From a virus, in IMG/VR virus record IMGVR_UViG_3300029817_000033, positions 1 to 54,638 of that record: a stretch of DNA of 54,638 bases. One strand, given 5' to 3'. Made by a program: the position numbers and the translations under genes. The notes below the pieces were generated by a model. The model did no database searches and was not told the origin of the DNA. It saw only the letters and a program-made list of their open reading frames with translations. Each line of letters opens with the position of its first letter. Position 1 is the first letter of the stretch. Shown one piece after another: positions 48,172 through 54,638 of the stretch.

Positions 48172-48968
48172 CCTGTCTCCTCTCGTCTCGGGATCAACGC
48201 CCGCAGCTCGGCGGGCATCGGAGCCGCTGGCTCGTCGCTCGGCGGCTCGATCGGTCGGTCATAGGGGCGTCGCTCTCGCTGTGTCTGCATGGCGGTCGCC
48301 ACCGGGGCGATCACCTGTCGGTTCTTCACGAGCGACTGGGGGGTGACGCTGAGCCCGGGCCAGGTTCGGCGATGAGCGTCGCCGAGCGCGCGCACCGCCT
48401 CCGGTGTGAGCCCGATGTCATTGAACTCCTTCATGGCTGCGGCGATGCGCCCGGCCTCCGAGCGAGCGAAGGGTTCGACCATCCCACAGGCGGCTGCGAT
48501 GGCGTCGAACATGGCATTCCGGGGGCGCCCTGTCTTCGGCGGCTCTGCCGACGGGGAGTTCTCTCTACGTTCACTAGTGTTGGTTAATACGAGAGAACCG
48601 GTCGTTGCGACCTCAGGCTCCGGCTCGTTGCGACCTCTGAGGTCGCAAGGTGCTACCTCTGGCTCCGGCTCGTTGCGACCTCTGAGGTCGCAAGGTGCTA
48701 CCTCTGGCATCAGGAACCGGTAGCGCGCCGCCTGCCGCTTCGTGGCCTCGGCGATCAGCTCCAGATACCCGTCGTCGAGCATCCGACGAACGGCTCGCCG
48801 AACGGAGTCCTCGCTCGATCGGCACTTGGCGGCGAGGCGACTCTGCGTCATCCAGAACTCGTAGCCGTGCATGTCGTCAACCGAGTCGGCGATCGCCAGA
48901 TGGACAGCGAACGTGCGGTCGGTGTAGGGCGAGTGATCGAACACCCAGCCGGTCGTCTTGCCACTCAT
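48168..48968 (-). CDS. Replication initiator-like HTH protein
   Basis: The product has 266 residues. Residues 1-90 (FAVHLAIADSVDDMHGYEFWMTQSRLAAKCRSSEDSVRRAVRRMLDDGYLELI) form a winged HTH. Two 15-residue repeats (89-103, 104-118) follow, then a disordered part and a conserved C-terminal domain with AAMKEFNDIGLTPEAVRALGDAHRR. In other phages proteins of this layout start DNA replication and carry the origin in their own gene. A leader peptide is coupled to its start. Confidence 0.72.
   Translation of the reverse strand: MSGKTTGWVFDHSPYTDRTFAVHLAIADSVDDMHGYEFWMTQSRLAAKCRSSEDSVRRAVRRMLDDGYLELIAEATKRQAARYRFLMPEVAPCDLRGRNEPEPEVAPCDLRGRNEPEPEVATTGSLVLTNTSERRENSPSAEPPKTGRPRNAMFDAIAAACGMVEPFARSEAGRIAAAMKEFNDIGLTPEAVRALGDAHRRTWPGLSVTPQSLVKNRQVIAPVATAMQTQRERRPYDRPIEPPSDEPAAPMPAELRALIPRREETG
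48563..48604. other. AT-rich stretch next to iteron palindromes
   Basis: The local sequence (CTACGTTCACTAGTGTTGGT and onward) is much richer in A and T than the rest of the genome. It lies beside the palindromes, as expected for a DNA-unwinding element. Inference only. Confidence 0.45.
48605..48693. other. Origin-like palindromic iterons
   Basis: A half site TTGCGACCTC at 48605-48614 precedes two full copies of a perfect 21-base palindrome, TTGCGACCTC-T-GAGGTCGCAA, at 48628-48648 and 48673-48693. The copies are 45 bases apart. They lie inside the initiator gene and encode its 15-residue repeats. A good origin candidate. Confidence 0.6.
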
Positions 48969-49009
48969 GACGGACGACTCTCCGGCCGGGCTAGTCTGGC
49001 GACTGCCAT
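48965..49009 (-). CDS. 14-residue leader peptide before initiator
   Basis: MAVARLARPESRPS is encoded from an ATG at 49009, with a perfect AAGGAGG ribosome binding site four bases upstream. Its stop overlaps the initiator ATG as ATGA. The ribosome binding site can pair with upstream bases (GACCT with AGGTC), giving a means of control. Confidence 0.55.
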   Translation of the reverse strand: MAVARLARPESRPS

Positions 49010-49034
49010 GCGACCTCCTTCACAGGTCGATGAG

Positions 49035-49066
49035 CGGCCCTGGAGCCCCCCACAACTCCAGGGCCG
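49035..49066 (-). terminator. Hairpin terminator after SSB
   Basis: CGGCCCTGGA and TCCAGGGCCG form a perfect 10-bp stem with a 12-base loop, 38 bases downstream of the SSB stop. It would separate SSB from the initiator transcript. Confidence 0.65.
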
Positions 49067-49103
49067 TCTCGCGTCTCAGGGGTGTGACGCTAGCGCGCCT
49101 CGC

Positions 49104-49517
49104 CTAGAAGGGCTCTTCGTCGTCGTAGCCGTGAGGGGCCTCGCGGGGTGGCGGGCCGCCTGAGCGCTGGATCTTCGTCACGACGGCGGTCGCCCAGCGA
49201 AGATCCGGCCCGACCGAGTCGGCGACGACCTCGATCTTCGAGCGCTTGTCGCCGTCGGCCGTCTCCCAGGAGCGCTGCTCCAGGCGACCGACGACGATCA
49301 CCCGAGCGCCTCGCGAGAGCGACTCGCAGACGTTCTCACCCAGCTCTCGCCAGCAGACGACATCGAGGAACGAGGTCTCCTCTTTCCACTCGTTGCCCTC
49401 CCTGTAGCGCCGGTTGACGGCCAGGCCGAAGCTGGCCACGCCCTGCCCGGAGGCGGTGAACCGCAGCTCCGGGTCTCTGGTGATGTTCCCCACCAGGGTC
49501 ACAGAGTTCGATGGCAT
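49104..49517 (-). CDS. ssb: Single-stranded DNA-binding protein
   Basis: The product has 137 residues. SVTLVGNITRDPELRFTASGQGVASFGLAVNRRY and ETSFLDVVCWRELGENVCESLSRGARVIVVGRLEQRSWE are the OB-fold signatures; the C-terminal tip is DDEEPF. It coats single-stranded phage DNA and recruits host partners by the tip. ATG 49517 follows GAGGAGG with seven bases and overlaps the previous stop as TGATG. Confidence 0.92.
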   Translation of the reverse strand: MPSNSVTLVGNITRDPELRFTASGQGVASFGLAVNRRYREGNEWKEETSFLDVVCWRELGENVCESLSRGARVIVVGRLEQRSWETADGDKRSKIEVVADSVGPDLRWATAVVTKIQRSGGPPPREAPHGYDDEEPF

Positions 49518-50836
49518 CACCAAGCCTCCTCGTCACTAGCGACCGGCTGCCCGGCCTCGTCCAGCGGCCGAGAGTCGGGCTCTCCCTCCAGTTCATTCGC
49601 TGCGTGCTCGGCGAGAGCCTCGTCTCGCCCCGCTGCGAGCGCTGCTGCCTCGGCATCGGAGAACTCGTGCTCGTCCTCTCCCTCGTCCACCGGGGGCGCC
49701 GGAGACCGGAAGCTTGCCGACGATGCGGCGGCGATCTTGTCGGTCAGCTCGGCGCCGCCTGCCGAGATGGGGGTGACTCCGGCGACCGCCAGCTTCTCGG
49801 CCTCCTCGGCTGCCATCGCTGCCGCGAGGCGGCGCTTGCGCTCGTCGGCCGTCCCGTCCTTGGAGAGCTTCCGCCTCCCCAGCTCTCCCGAGATGCCCGC
49901 GGTGCTGAGGATGGCGACCTCACGAGTCGCTCGATCGAGAACGGCTTGCGCCGCCTCCGGGCTGCCAGCGATCCGTTCGAGGTCGCGCGCCGACGGGGCG
50001 CGGGCCGTCTTCGGAGCCTCGGGCTCTGCTGCCGGGGGCGCGCTGGGCTCTGGAGCTGCGGCGGGCGGGGACTGCCCTGCGAGCTGTCCCGCAACCTCGT
50101 GGAGAGCCTCGCCTAGGCTCGCCACAGCCTCTCCAGGGGGCGGGGGCGGCTCAGATGGCGCGCTTGGGGCTTCTGGAGCCGCCACGGCTGGCTGAGCGGC
50201 CGGAGACGGGGGTTCTGCGGACTGCTCGACGCTCGCCTTCGCCCGGGCGAACAGCGCCTCGGCGATGTCGAGTGGCAGCGGCCAGCGTCGCTCGATCTCT
50301 TGCGACTTGAGCCACTTCCGAATGTCGGCGAGAGCCTCACCGTCGAGCTGCGCCCAGAGGGCCACGACTCGGTCGTGCGTCTGGACGAAGTCCTCGGCTC
50401 CGGCGTAGCCGAACTGCTGCCACTGTTCGATGTTGGAGCGCTCGGCCTCTCGGTTGCGGACGTCCTCGGCGCTGGCGATCGACTTCGACTCGCTCGCGAG
50501 AGCGGCCACGATCGCCCGCCCCCACGCGCTCGTCTCGGCGTTCTGTAGCTCGCTGTCCTTCGTGTAGGGCGTCGTGCCGGGGAACTTCTCCCAGGCGAGC
50601 CCGATCCCTGGGTGCTCATCTCGGGGCGAGCGGTAGGCAGCGGCGGCGTAGACGAGGTACGTCCTCGTGACCTCGACGCTGGAGCCGTCGTCCTTCTCGA
50701 CGATGACCTGGAGCCGCTCGAACCAGTAGGGCCGGGTCTTGTCGACCGGCTCCAGGTTGCCCTCCGGGTGCTTCTCCTTGAAGTCCTTGATCCTCTCGGG
50801 GACTTGCTTGTAGTTCGGGTCCAGTTCAAAGGCCAT
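49517..50836 (-). CDS. Possible ssDNA-annealing (ERF/Sak-type) protein
   Basis: The product has 439 residues. An N-terminal domain has ELQNAETSAWGRAIVAALA, the ETSAxGRAL motif typical of ERF and related annealing families. From about 205 it is Pro/Ala-rich and disordered, with a helical stretch and an acidic end (SDEEAW) resembling SSB tips. It lies between Gam-like and SSB genes, matching a recombination operon. Family is not certain. Confidence 0.6.
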   Translation of the reverse strand: MAFELDPNYKQVPERIKDFKEKHPEGNLEPVDKTRPYWFERLQVIVEKDDGSSVEVTRTYLVYAAAAYRSPRDEHPGIGLAWEKFPGTTPYTKDSELQNAETSAWGRAIVAALASESKSIASAEDVRNREAERSNIEQWQQFGYAGAEDFVQTHDRVVALWAQLDGEALADIRKWLKSQEIERRWPLPLDIAEALFARAKASVEQSAEPPSPAAQPAVAAPEAPSAPSEPPPPPGEAVASLGEALHEVAGQLAGQSPPAAAPEPSAPPAAEPEAPKTARAPSARDLERIAGSPEAAQAVLDRATREVAILSTAGISGELGRRKLSKDGTADERKRRLAAAMAAEEAEKLAVAGVTPISAGGAELTDKIAAASSASFRSPAPPVDEGEDEHEFSDAEAAALAAGRDEALAEHAANELEGEPDSRPLDEAGQPVASDEEAW

Positions 50837-51038
50837 TCGTCTCCTCCTCTATCGGGTCGAACTCGGTGCAGCCACAGTCGTCGCAACCAAGCGGCGGCTC
50901 GGCGTGCTGGTACAGGATGCCTCCGCAGCGGCACTTCTTCGCCAGCTCCGGTGAGAGCTGAGAGAAGGCGTAGCGGGGGTGCTTCACGGCCACCAGGAGC
51001 GGCCTCTCGGTCACGCTCGGGTGGTCTGCTCGGGTCAT
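50826..51038 (-). CDS. Zinc-ribbon small protein
   Basis: The product has 70 residues. CRCGGILYQHAEPPLGCDDCGC gives two Cys knuckles. The start overlaps the Gam-like gene stop as ATGA. It may bind nucleic acid. Function unknown. Confidence 0.6.
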   Translation of the reverse strand: MTRADHPSVTERPLLVAVKHPRYAFSQLSPELAKKCRCGGILYQHAEPPLGCDDCGCTEFDPIEEETNGL

Positions 51039-51640
51039 GACTGGCGCTCGGTCGGGACTGCCTTGAAGCTGTCCTCCTTCGGCACGACCACGTAGACGCC
51101 GGGGATGACCTCACCCTCGTGGGCGAGGCTGAACTCCAACAGCTCGCCGAAGGGTCGGCTCTCGCCAGCTCTGAGCTTCTTGAGGTCGTCCTTCTTCGGC
51201 TCTGGCTCCGGGGGCTCCGGCCAGCGGAGCAGCTCCGGCGCGTTGGCGCGCGCCCAGGCCCGGAAGCTGTCCGGGTCTCGGACGTCGACGGACTCGCGGG
51301 GCTTCGTCAGCTTGAGCACTCCGCTCGGGAGCTGGAGCGTCTTGGGGCCGCCGCGCGCCACGCGGAAGCGCATGAAGACTTCGAGCCCTCGCTCGATCCA
51401 GGATGCCTCGCGCGCCGCCTTCGCCTTGCGGCGGTCGCACCAGTCGTCGATCTCGGCGATGCGCTCCTTGCGGAGCTTCTCGATCCGGGCCTCCTCGGCA
51501 GCGATGGTCGCCCGACGGTAGAGCAGCCGGTCGGCGAAGACATCGTCTTCGATCGCCAGCTCGCCGCTGTCGGGAACGTCGGCGAGGTCGTCGTCCATCC
51601 AGGCGTCCAGATACGCCGAGAGGGCGGGGGATGGTTCCAT
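51035..51640 (-). CDS. Gam-like host-nuclease inhibitor candidate
   Basis: The product has 201 residues. ATG 51640 follows CTTGGAAGGAGAAAG; an earlier in-frame ATG lies inside the ribosome binding site. It has a central coiled-coil (RLLYRRATIAAEEARIEKLRKERIAEIDDWCDRRKAK) and VFMRFRVARGGPKTLQLPSGVLKLTKPRESVDV, like Mu Gam-type proteins that protect DNA ends. It is the first early gene, placed before recombination functions. Confidence 0.68.
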   Translation of the reverse strand: MEPSPALSAYLDAWMDDDLADVPDSGELAIEDDVFADRLLYRRATIAAEEARIEKLRKERIAEIDDWCDRRKAKAAREASWIERGLEVFMRFRVARGGPKTLQLPSGVLKLTKPRESVDVRDPDSFRAWARANAPELLRWPEPPEPEPKKDDLKKLRAGESRPFGELLEFSLAHEGEVIPGVYVVVPKEDSFKAVPTERQS

Positions 51641-51849
51641 GCTTTCTCCTTCCAAGAGACGGGCTCTGAGCCCGGTTGCTATAGCGCACTATAGACCACC
51701 CCTGCGCGCTGGCGCGAGAAAGGGCCGGGCTCCGGCCGGTACGCCTTGAGGAAGCCTTCGAGTGCCTCCCGTCTCCGACCTTCCGCCCGACCCCTGCTCG
51801 GCAAGTTCTTGGAAGGATATGCGCTCTCGATGTTAGCGCGGGAGCCCGC
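51641..51849. other. Early control region
   Basis: These 209 bases have no gene. They hold a TATAGT -10 candidate, an inverted repeat CTATAG-CGCA-CTATAG (51679-51694), a palindrome GGGCTC-T-GAGCCC (51661-51673) and, on the plus strand, a TTGGAAGG-ATATG copy followed by only five codons. Confidence 0.6.
51679..51694 (-). promoter_or_regulatory. Early promoter -10 and operator-like repeat
   Basis: TATAGT at 51693-51688 fits a -10 box and lies within a CTATAG inverted repeat. No good -35 is seen 17 bases upstream. It is well placed to drive the early operon. Confidence 0.45.
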
Positions 51850-51860
51850 TCAGTGAGCGG
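51846..51860 (-). other. 15-base palindrome at end of lysis cassette
   Basis: CCGCTCA-G-TGAGCGG surrounds the stop codon of the 51850 gene. The loop is too short for a good hairpin, so it could be a protein site or a weak terminator. Confidence 0.3.
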
Positions 51861-52185
51861 CGTGCGCTCCCTTCGGCGAGCCGATCGCCGTGAGCGCGCG
51901 GTTGACCGCGCGGCCCGCGCTCGTCGTCTTGAAGACGATCGGGTAGGCGATCGTCGCCCAGGTGAAGATGAGCCCGGCGAGCCCGGCGACATTCGGGGCG
52001 TTGAAGAGGCTCGGCTGGTCGATCGCCACGGCGGCGCAAGCCACGGCGGCCGACACGACCATGCAGACGCCCTGGGCGACCTGGCTCGGCCAGTTCTCGT
52101 GCTTGATGAGGCTCGTCACCGGAGTCGCCACGATGCCACCGATGACGACGATCAGCGTGATCGTCGCCGCTGAGAGGTCGTTCAC
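51850..52185 (-). CDS. Small membrane protein, holin-like
   Basis: The product has 111 residues from a GTG at 52185, after AAAGGAGGGATC. Three hydrophobic segments (TITLIVVIGGIVATPV; GVCMVVSAAVACAAVAI; AGLAGLIFTWATIAYPIVF) suggest three helices. It is the last gene of the lysis cassette and a holin candidate. Confidence 0.6.
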   Translation of the reverse strand: MNDLSAATITLIVVIGGIVATPVTSLIKHENWPSQVAQGVCMVVSAAVACAAVAIDQPSLFNAPNVAGLAGLIFTWATIAYPIVFKTTSAGRAVNRALTAIGSPKGAHAAH

Positions 52186-52514
52186 GATCCCTCCTTTGGA
52201 GGTAGTTCCGGGATGTCCGGGTGGTGCAGGATGATGTGGCCGAGCATCCGGCGCAGCTCCTCCCGGTCCTCGCGAGCACTCGTCATGTGCTCGTGCAGGG
52301 GCTTGAGCTTGTCGTCCACGAAGCGGTGCGCCGCCCTGCCGATGGCTCGCCGGAGCGGCGGCCAGAGTGTCGCCCCGACCACGGCGCCGAAGGCGATGGC
52401 GATGATCTGCTCGCTGGCGTTGGTGAACCAGTTGCCGGGCGTGAACCCCCATGCCAGGAAGTGCCGAAGGTGGTCCAGGTCGTAGACCACGTTGGCGTGG
52501 ATGAAGGCGATCAC
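52182..52514 (-). CDS. Membrane protein with coiled tail
   Basis: The product has 110 residues from a GTG at 52514 overlapping the previous stop as GTGA. It has a hydrophobic segment (IIAIAFGAVVGATLWPPL) and a charged, helical C-terminal half with HEHMTSAREDREELRRML and HILHHPDIP-type residues. A holin or anti-holin is possible. Confidence 0.55.
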   Translation of the reverse strand: MIAFIHANVVYDLDHLRHFLAWGFTPGNWFTNASEQIIAIAFGAVVGATLWPPLRRAIGRAAHRFVDDKLKPLHEHMTSAREDREELRRMLGHIILHHPDIPELPPKEGS

Positions 52515-52951
52515 GAGGGCACCGATCCCACAACCAGCAACGTTAGACCTACGGCGCTCAGCAGCACGGCATACGCCTTGAGGAAGCCTCGGAGCCCCCG
52601 GCGCTTCTCCCAGCCGATCCACCCGGCGACGGCCAGGCACGCCCCTCCGCTCACGAGCAGCGCCGTTGTCCGAGCGAACAGAAAGAACGGCAGCACAGGG
52701 ACGAAGCTCCCCAGGAACGTGCTCACCCCCATCGCCACAGCGTTGCGGAGCTTCTCGTGCCAGAGCCCGTCCTGCGCCTCGTAGATGCCCCAGCTCATGC
52801 TCACCGTCGCTGCGATCGCCCCGCCGAGCCCTCCCGAGGCGACCATCTGGCGCGAGGCGTGGTGGACGAGCAGGCCGAAGAGGAACCCGACGACCGAGAC
52901 GACGCCGTCGAAGGCGCCGAAGATGGCGTCCTCGCGCTCGGCGGTGTCCAC
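52511..52951 (-). CDS. VIT/CCC1-like membrane protein
   Basis: The product has 146 residues from a GTG at 52951, after GGAGAG. It has FGAFDGVVSVVGFLFGL (11-27), then SMSWGIYEAQDG (51-62), LGSFVPVLPFFLFA and LLVSGGACLAVAGWIGW, matching the DG and GxY motifs of VIT-type iron/manganese transporters. It is shorter than the usual 220-240 because the metal-binding insert between helices two and three is absent. Its place in the lysis cassette is unexpected. Confidence 0.65.
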   Translation of the reverse strand: MDTAEREDAIFGAFDGVVSVVGFLFGLLVHHASRQMVASGGLGGAIAATVSMSWGIYEAQDGLWHEKLRNAVAMGVSTFLGSFVPVLPFFLFARTTALLVSGGACLAVAGWIGWEKRRGLRGFLKAYAVLLSAVGLTLLVVGSVPS

Positions 52952-52953
52952 GG

Positions 52954-53394
52954 CTACTCTCCGGCGAGCCGCAGTTCCAGTTGGCGCTCCCGCTCTCGAA
53001 CGAGGGCGATCTCCCGGTCCATCCGTTCCGTCGTCGCCCGGGACCACCCGAGATGTTCGGCGAAGTCCTGCTGGAGCGTCGTGACGATCCCGTTAGTGCT
53101 CTTGGCGAATTCTTCGGTGCGCTTCGCCGTGTCCCCCACGGCGTCGCTCTCCCCGCCGTTGACTCTGGTCCTCAGCATCAACAGATCGAGCTTCTGGCTG
53201 TCGGTGAGTCCCTGCTCGGCCTTCTCCTCTTCGACCCGAGTGACGGCCTTGTCGATCCTGTAGGACTTGACGGCTCGGCGAGCGCGCCAGCGGTCAGCGG
53301 CGACGGCGATGCTCCCGATACCGAGAGTCGCCGAGACGGTCCAGATGACGGTGGCGATGTCGACGCCGGGCGCAGGGGTGACCGCGGCGAGCAC
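52954..53394 (-). CDS. Membrane-anchored coiled-coil protein
   Basis: The product has 146 residues from a GTG at 53394. One N-terminal hydrophobic helix (VIWTVSATLGIGSIAVAA) is followed by a charged helical part with many Glu, Lys and Arg. It begins four bases after the lysin stop. A spanin- or holin-like role is possible, not shown. Confidence 0.6.
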   Translation of the reverse strand: MLAAVTPAPGVDIATVIWTVSATLGIGSIAVAADRWRARRAVKSYRIDKAVTRVEEEKAEQGLTDSQKLDLLMLRTRVNGGESDAVGDTAKRTEEFAKSTNGIVTTLQQDFAEHLGWSRATTERMDREIALVRERERQLELRLAGE

Positions 53395-53397
53395 GGC

Positions 53398-54638
53398 TCA
53401 CGCTTCCAAAGCGGCCCAGGTGAGGGGACCAACGATCCCGTCGACCTCCAGGCCCTTCGAGTGCTGGAAGTCGACGACGGCCGACTCGGTGTCCTCCCCG
53501 TAGATGCCGTCGACGCCATCGGGGCCGAGCTGCTCGCCGAAGCCGTGCTTGACGAGATCCTCCTGGCAGAGCTTCACGGCCGGGCCTGTCAGGTTCGGCT
53601 CCGTGAGGAACAGCTCCGGCCTGGCTGGAGCTGGCTTGCCGGGAGTCGGCACTCTCGTCGCCTTGAGAGCGATGTCGATGGCTCCCCAGTAGGCGAGCCC
53701 GTTCGTGCTCTCGCGGTCGATGACCGACGAGAACTCCGAGTAGCAGACGCCGGACGCCTCGTCGAAGGCGCTGATCATCATGAGGGCGCCGCCCGGGACG
53801 ACAGGGCCGACACAGACGCCGACGTGGCCGGGTCGCTTCGTGCCGGGGCCGGGAGGCTCGCCCCCGTAGGTGAAGACGAGCATGCCAGCGAGCGGCTCGC
53901 CCTCGTAGATGGTGAACTCGGGGTCGAAGAACTGGTCATGCGAGCCGTGCGCCAGCGGGACGCCGCAGTCCTCGCCGATGTTCTCCGTCAGCCCAGAGCA
54001 GTCGACGCCCTCTCGGGTCGTGCCTCCCCAGACATAGGGGACGCCGAGCCACGAGCGCGCGTCGGCAACGATGCCCTCGCGGACCGCCTTGACGGTGAAC
54101 TTCGCCTCGTCAGGGCTAGCGACGCCCAGCAGCGTCTCGATCTCCTCTTCGACCTTCTCGGCCGCCTCCTCGACGAAGTGCTCGATCTCTTGGACGAGGC
54201 TCGGATCGGGGGTCGGCGCCGGAGGGGCGGGAGAGGGCGTCGGAGCTGGTGCTGGCGGCGTTGGAGCCGGAGGGGTCGGAGCTGGCGCTGGCGGGTTCTC
54301 GGCGACGCCACCGAGGGCCCTGCAGGCCGCCAGCATGGCGTCGAAGTCAGCTCCCGAGCGCTCGGCGTCCTCGCGGGTGGCGATGACCCACGCCTCTTGG
54401 ATCGCATCGCTGTCGAACTCGATGTCGGCCCACTGGAGTCCTCCCCAGGTCACCCCCAGGTCACCCACAGGGTAGCCGTCGATCTCCTTCGTACCGGTGG
54501 CGTCATAGGCGACGATGAGCCAGTCGTGGCCGTCGTTCGGGTCTGGCTGGTCGTCGGCCGTGACGTGCCAGGGGATGCCCTCCTCGAAGTCGTCCTCGGC
54601 GTCGTCGGTGAGCAGCCCGCCCACGAGGATGCCGTGGG
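53398..54638 (-). CDS. Lysin, C-terminal part
   Basis: This is the continuation of the 643-to-1 gene; the frame is open to the window end, so a GTG at 54624 is not the true start. In the joined 594-residue protein, the end of the papain-like module is followed by a Pro/Ala/Thr linker (about 296-330), an NlpC/P60 domain (about 375-505) with C395 in VDCSG and H453 in PGHVGV, and a peptidoglycan-binding domain (about 532-594: VKLCQEDL, DGIYGEDTESAVVDFQ, VDGIVGPLTWAAL). It should break wall peptide links. Confidence 0.88.
   Translation of the reverse strand, partial: HGILVGGLLTDDAEDDFEEGIPWHVTADDQPDPNDGHDWLIVAYDATGTKEIDGYPVGDLGVTWGGLQWADIEFDSDAIQEAWVIATREDAERSGADFDAMLAACRALGGVAENPPAPAPTPPAPTPPAPAPTPSPAPPAPTPDPSLVQEIEHFVEEAAEKVEEEIETLLGVASPDEAKFTVKAVREGIVADARSWLGVPYVWGGTTREGVDCSGLTENIGEDCGVPLAHGSHDQFFDPEFTIYEGEPLAGMLVFTYGGEPPGPGTKRPGHVGVCVGPVVPGGALMMISAFDEASGVCYSEFSSVIDRESTNGLAYWGAIDIALKATRVPTPGKPAPARPELFLTEPNLTGPAVKLCQEDLVKHGFGEQLGPDGVDGIYGEDTESAVVDFQHSKGLEVDGIVGPLTWAALEA
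54540..54637. repeat. Direct terminal repeat, right copy
   Basis: Identical to 1-98. Joining the two copies restores one lysin gene. Confidence 0.9.

Noticed and set aside
48605-48693. Palindromic repeats as a CRISPR array
   Set aside because: Only two full copies, palindromic, within a coding gene, and the intervals between them are the same sequence, unlike unique spacers.
51812-51836. Plus-strand TTGGAAGG-ATATG as a gene start
   Set aside because: The frame ends after five codons (MRSRC), so it is not a gene; it may be a relic of the shared leader.
54540-54624. GTG at 54624 as the lysin start
   Set aside because: The frame is open beyond it and joins an upstream ATG at 643 through the terminal overlap, and the region before it is coding-like.
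1-54638. tRNA or rRNA genes
   Set aside because: I saw no cloverleaf-like or conserved rRNA segment by reading; a tRNA search program would be needed to exclude a divergent tRNA.

Overview
The window is one complete, circularly closing genome of a tailed phage with siphovirus-type tail genes. The first 98 bases are repeated exactly at the right end, and the lysin gene is open across the joined ends, so the unique genome is about 54.54 kb. Every gene I can support lies on the minus strand. The DNA is GC-rich, with third codon positions almost always G or C. The capsid maturation protease, portal, MuF-like protein, DUF932, DUF5131, MazG-like and phage-type ParB genes, and a small number of actinobacterial-looking promoters, point to an actinobacterial host. 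That host call is inference. No integrase, polymerase or tRNA was recognised.

Reading in the direction of transcription (high to low coordinates): (1) An early region, about 51640 down to 30030, begins after a 209-base gap with a TATAGT promoter candidate. It holds a Gam-like protein, a possible annealing protein, SSB, a replication initiator with origin-like palindromic repeats inside the gene, an HNH nuclease, an ASCH protein, a DNA methyltransferase fused in frame to a MazG-like domain, DUF5131, a VRR-NUC nuclease, a ParB-like protein, a second methyltransferase, an AdoMet decarboxylase-like (SpeD) protein, a Topo VI A-like (mini-A) protein, a UvrD-type helicase carrying an intein, DUF932, a MerR-like regulator and many tiny genes. 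(2) The late region, 29962 down to 689, starts at a good -35/-10 promoter. It runs terminase small and large, portal, MuF, protease, capsid, connector genes, a giant repeat protein, a frameshifted tail chaperone pair, tape measure, distal tail, baseplate and a beta-propeller. (3) The lysis cassette crosses the ends (643 to 1, then 54539 down to 51850): a three-module lysin followed by four small membrane proteins, one of them VIT/CCC1-like.

The genes are tightly packed. Most neighbours overlap as ATGA, GTGA or TGATG, so translational coupling is the rule, and many real starts are GTG. Several early genes share a strong CTTGGAAGGAG leader. Two have 13-14 codon leader peptides, and some appear to have leaderless promoters with TANNNT 6-7 bases before the start codon.

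The most unusual items are the SpeD-like enzyme next to a ParB-methyltransferase pair, the helicase intein with foreign-looking codon use, the mini-A topoisomerase-like gene, the in-frame methyltransferase-MazG fusion with an internal ribosome binding site, the VIT-like membrane protein in the lysis cassette, the regular 20-residue repeat protein, the shared N-terminal RYQFAPL tag on capsid and protease, and the iteron-like origin inside the initiator gene.
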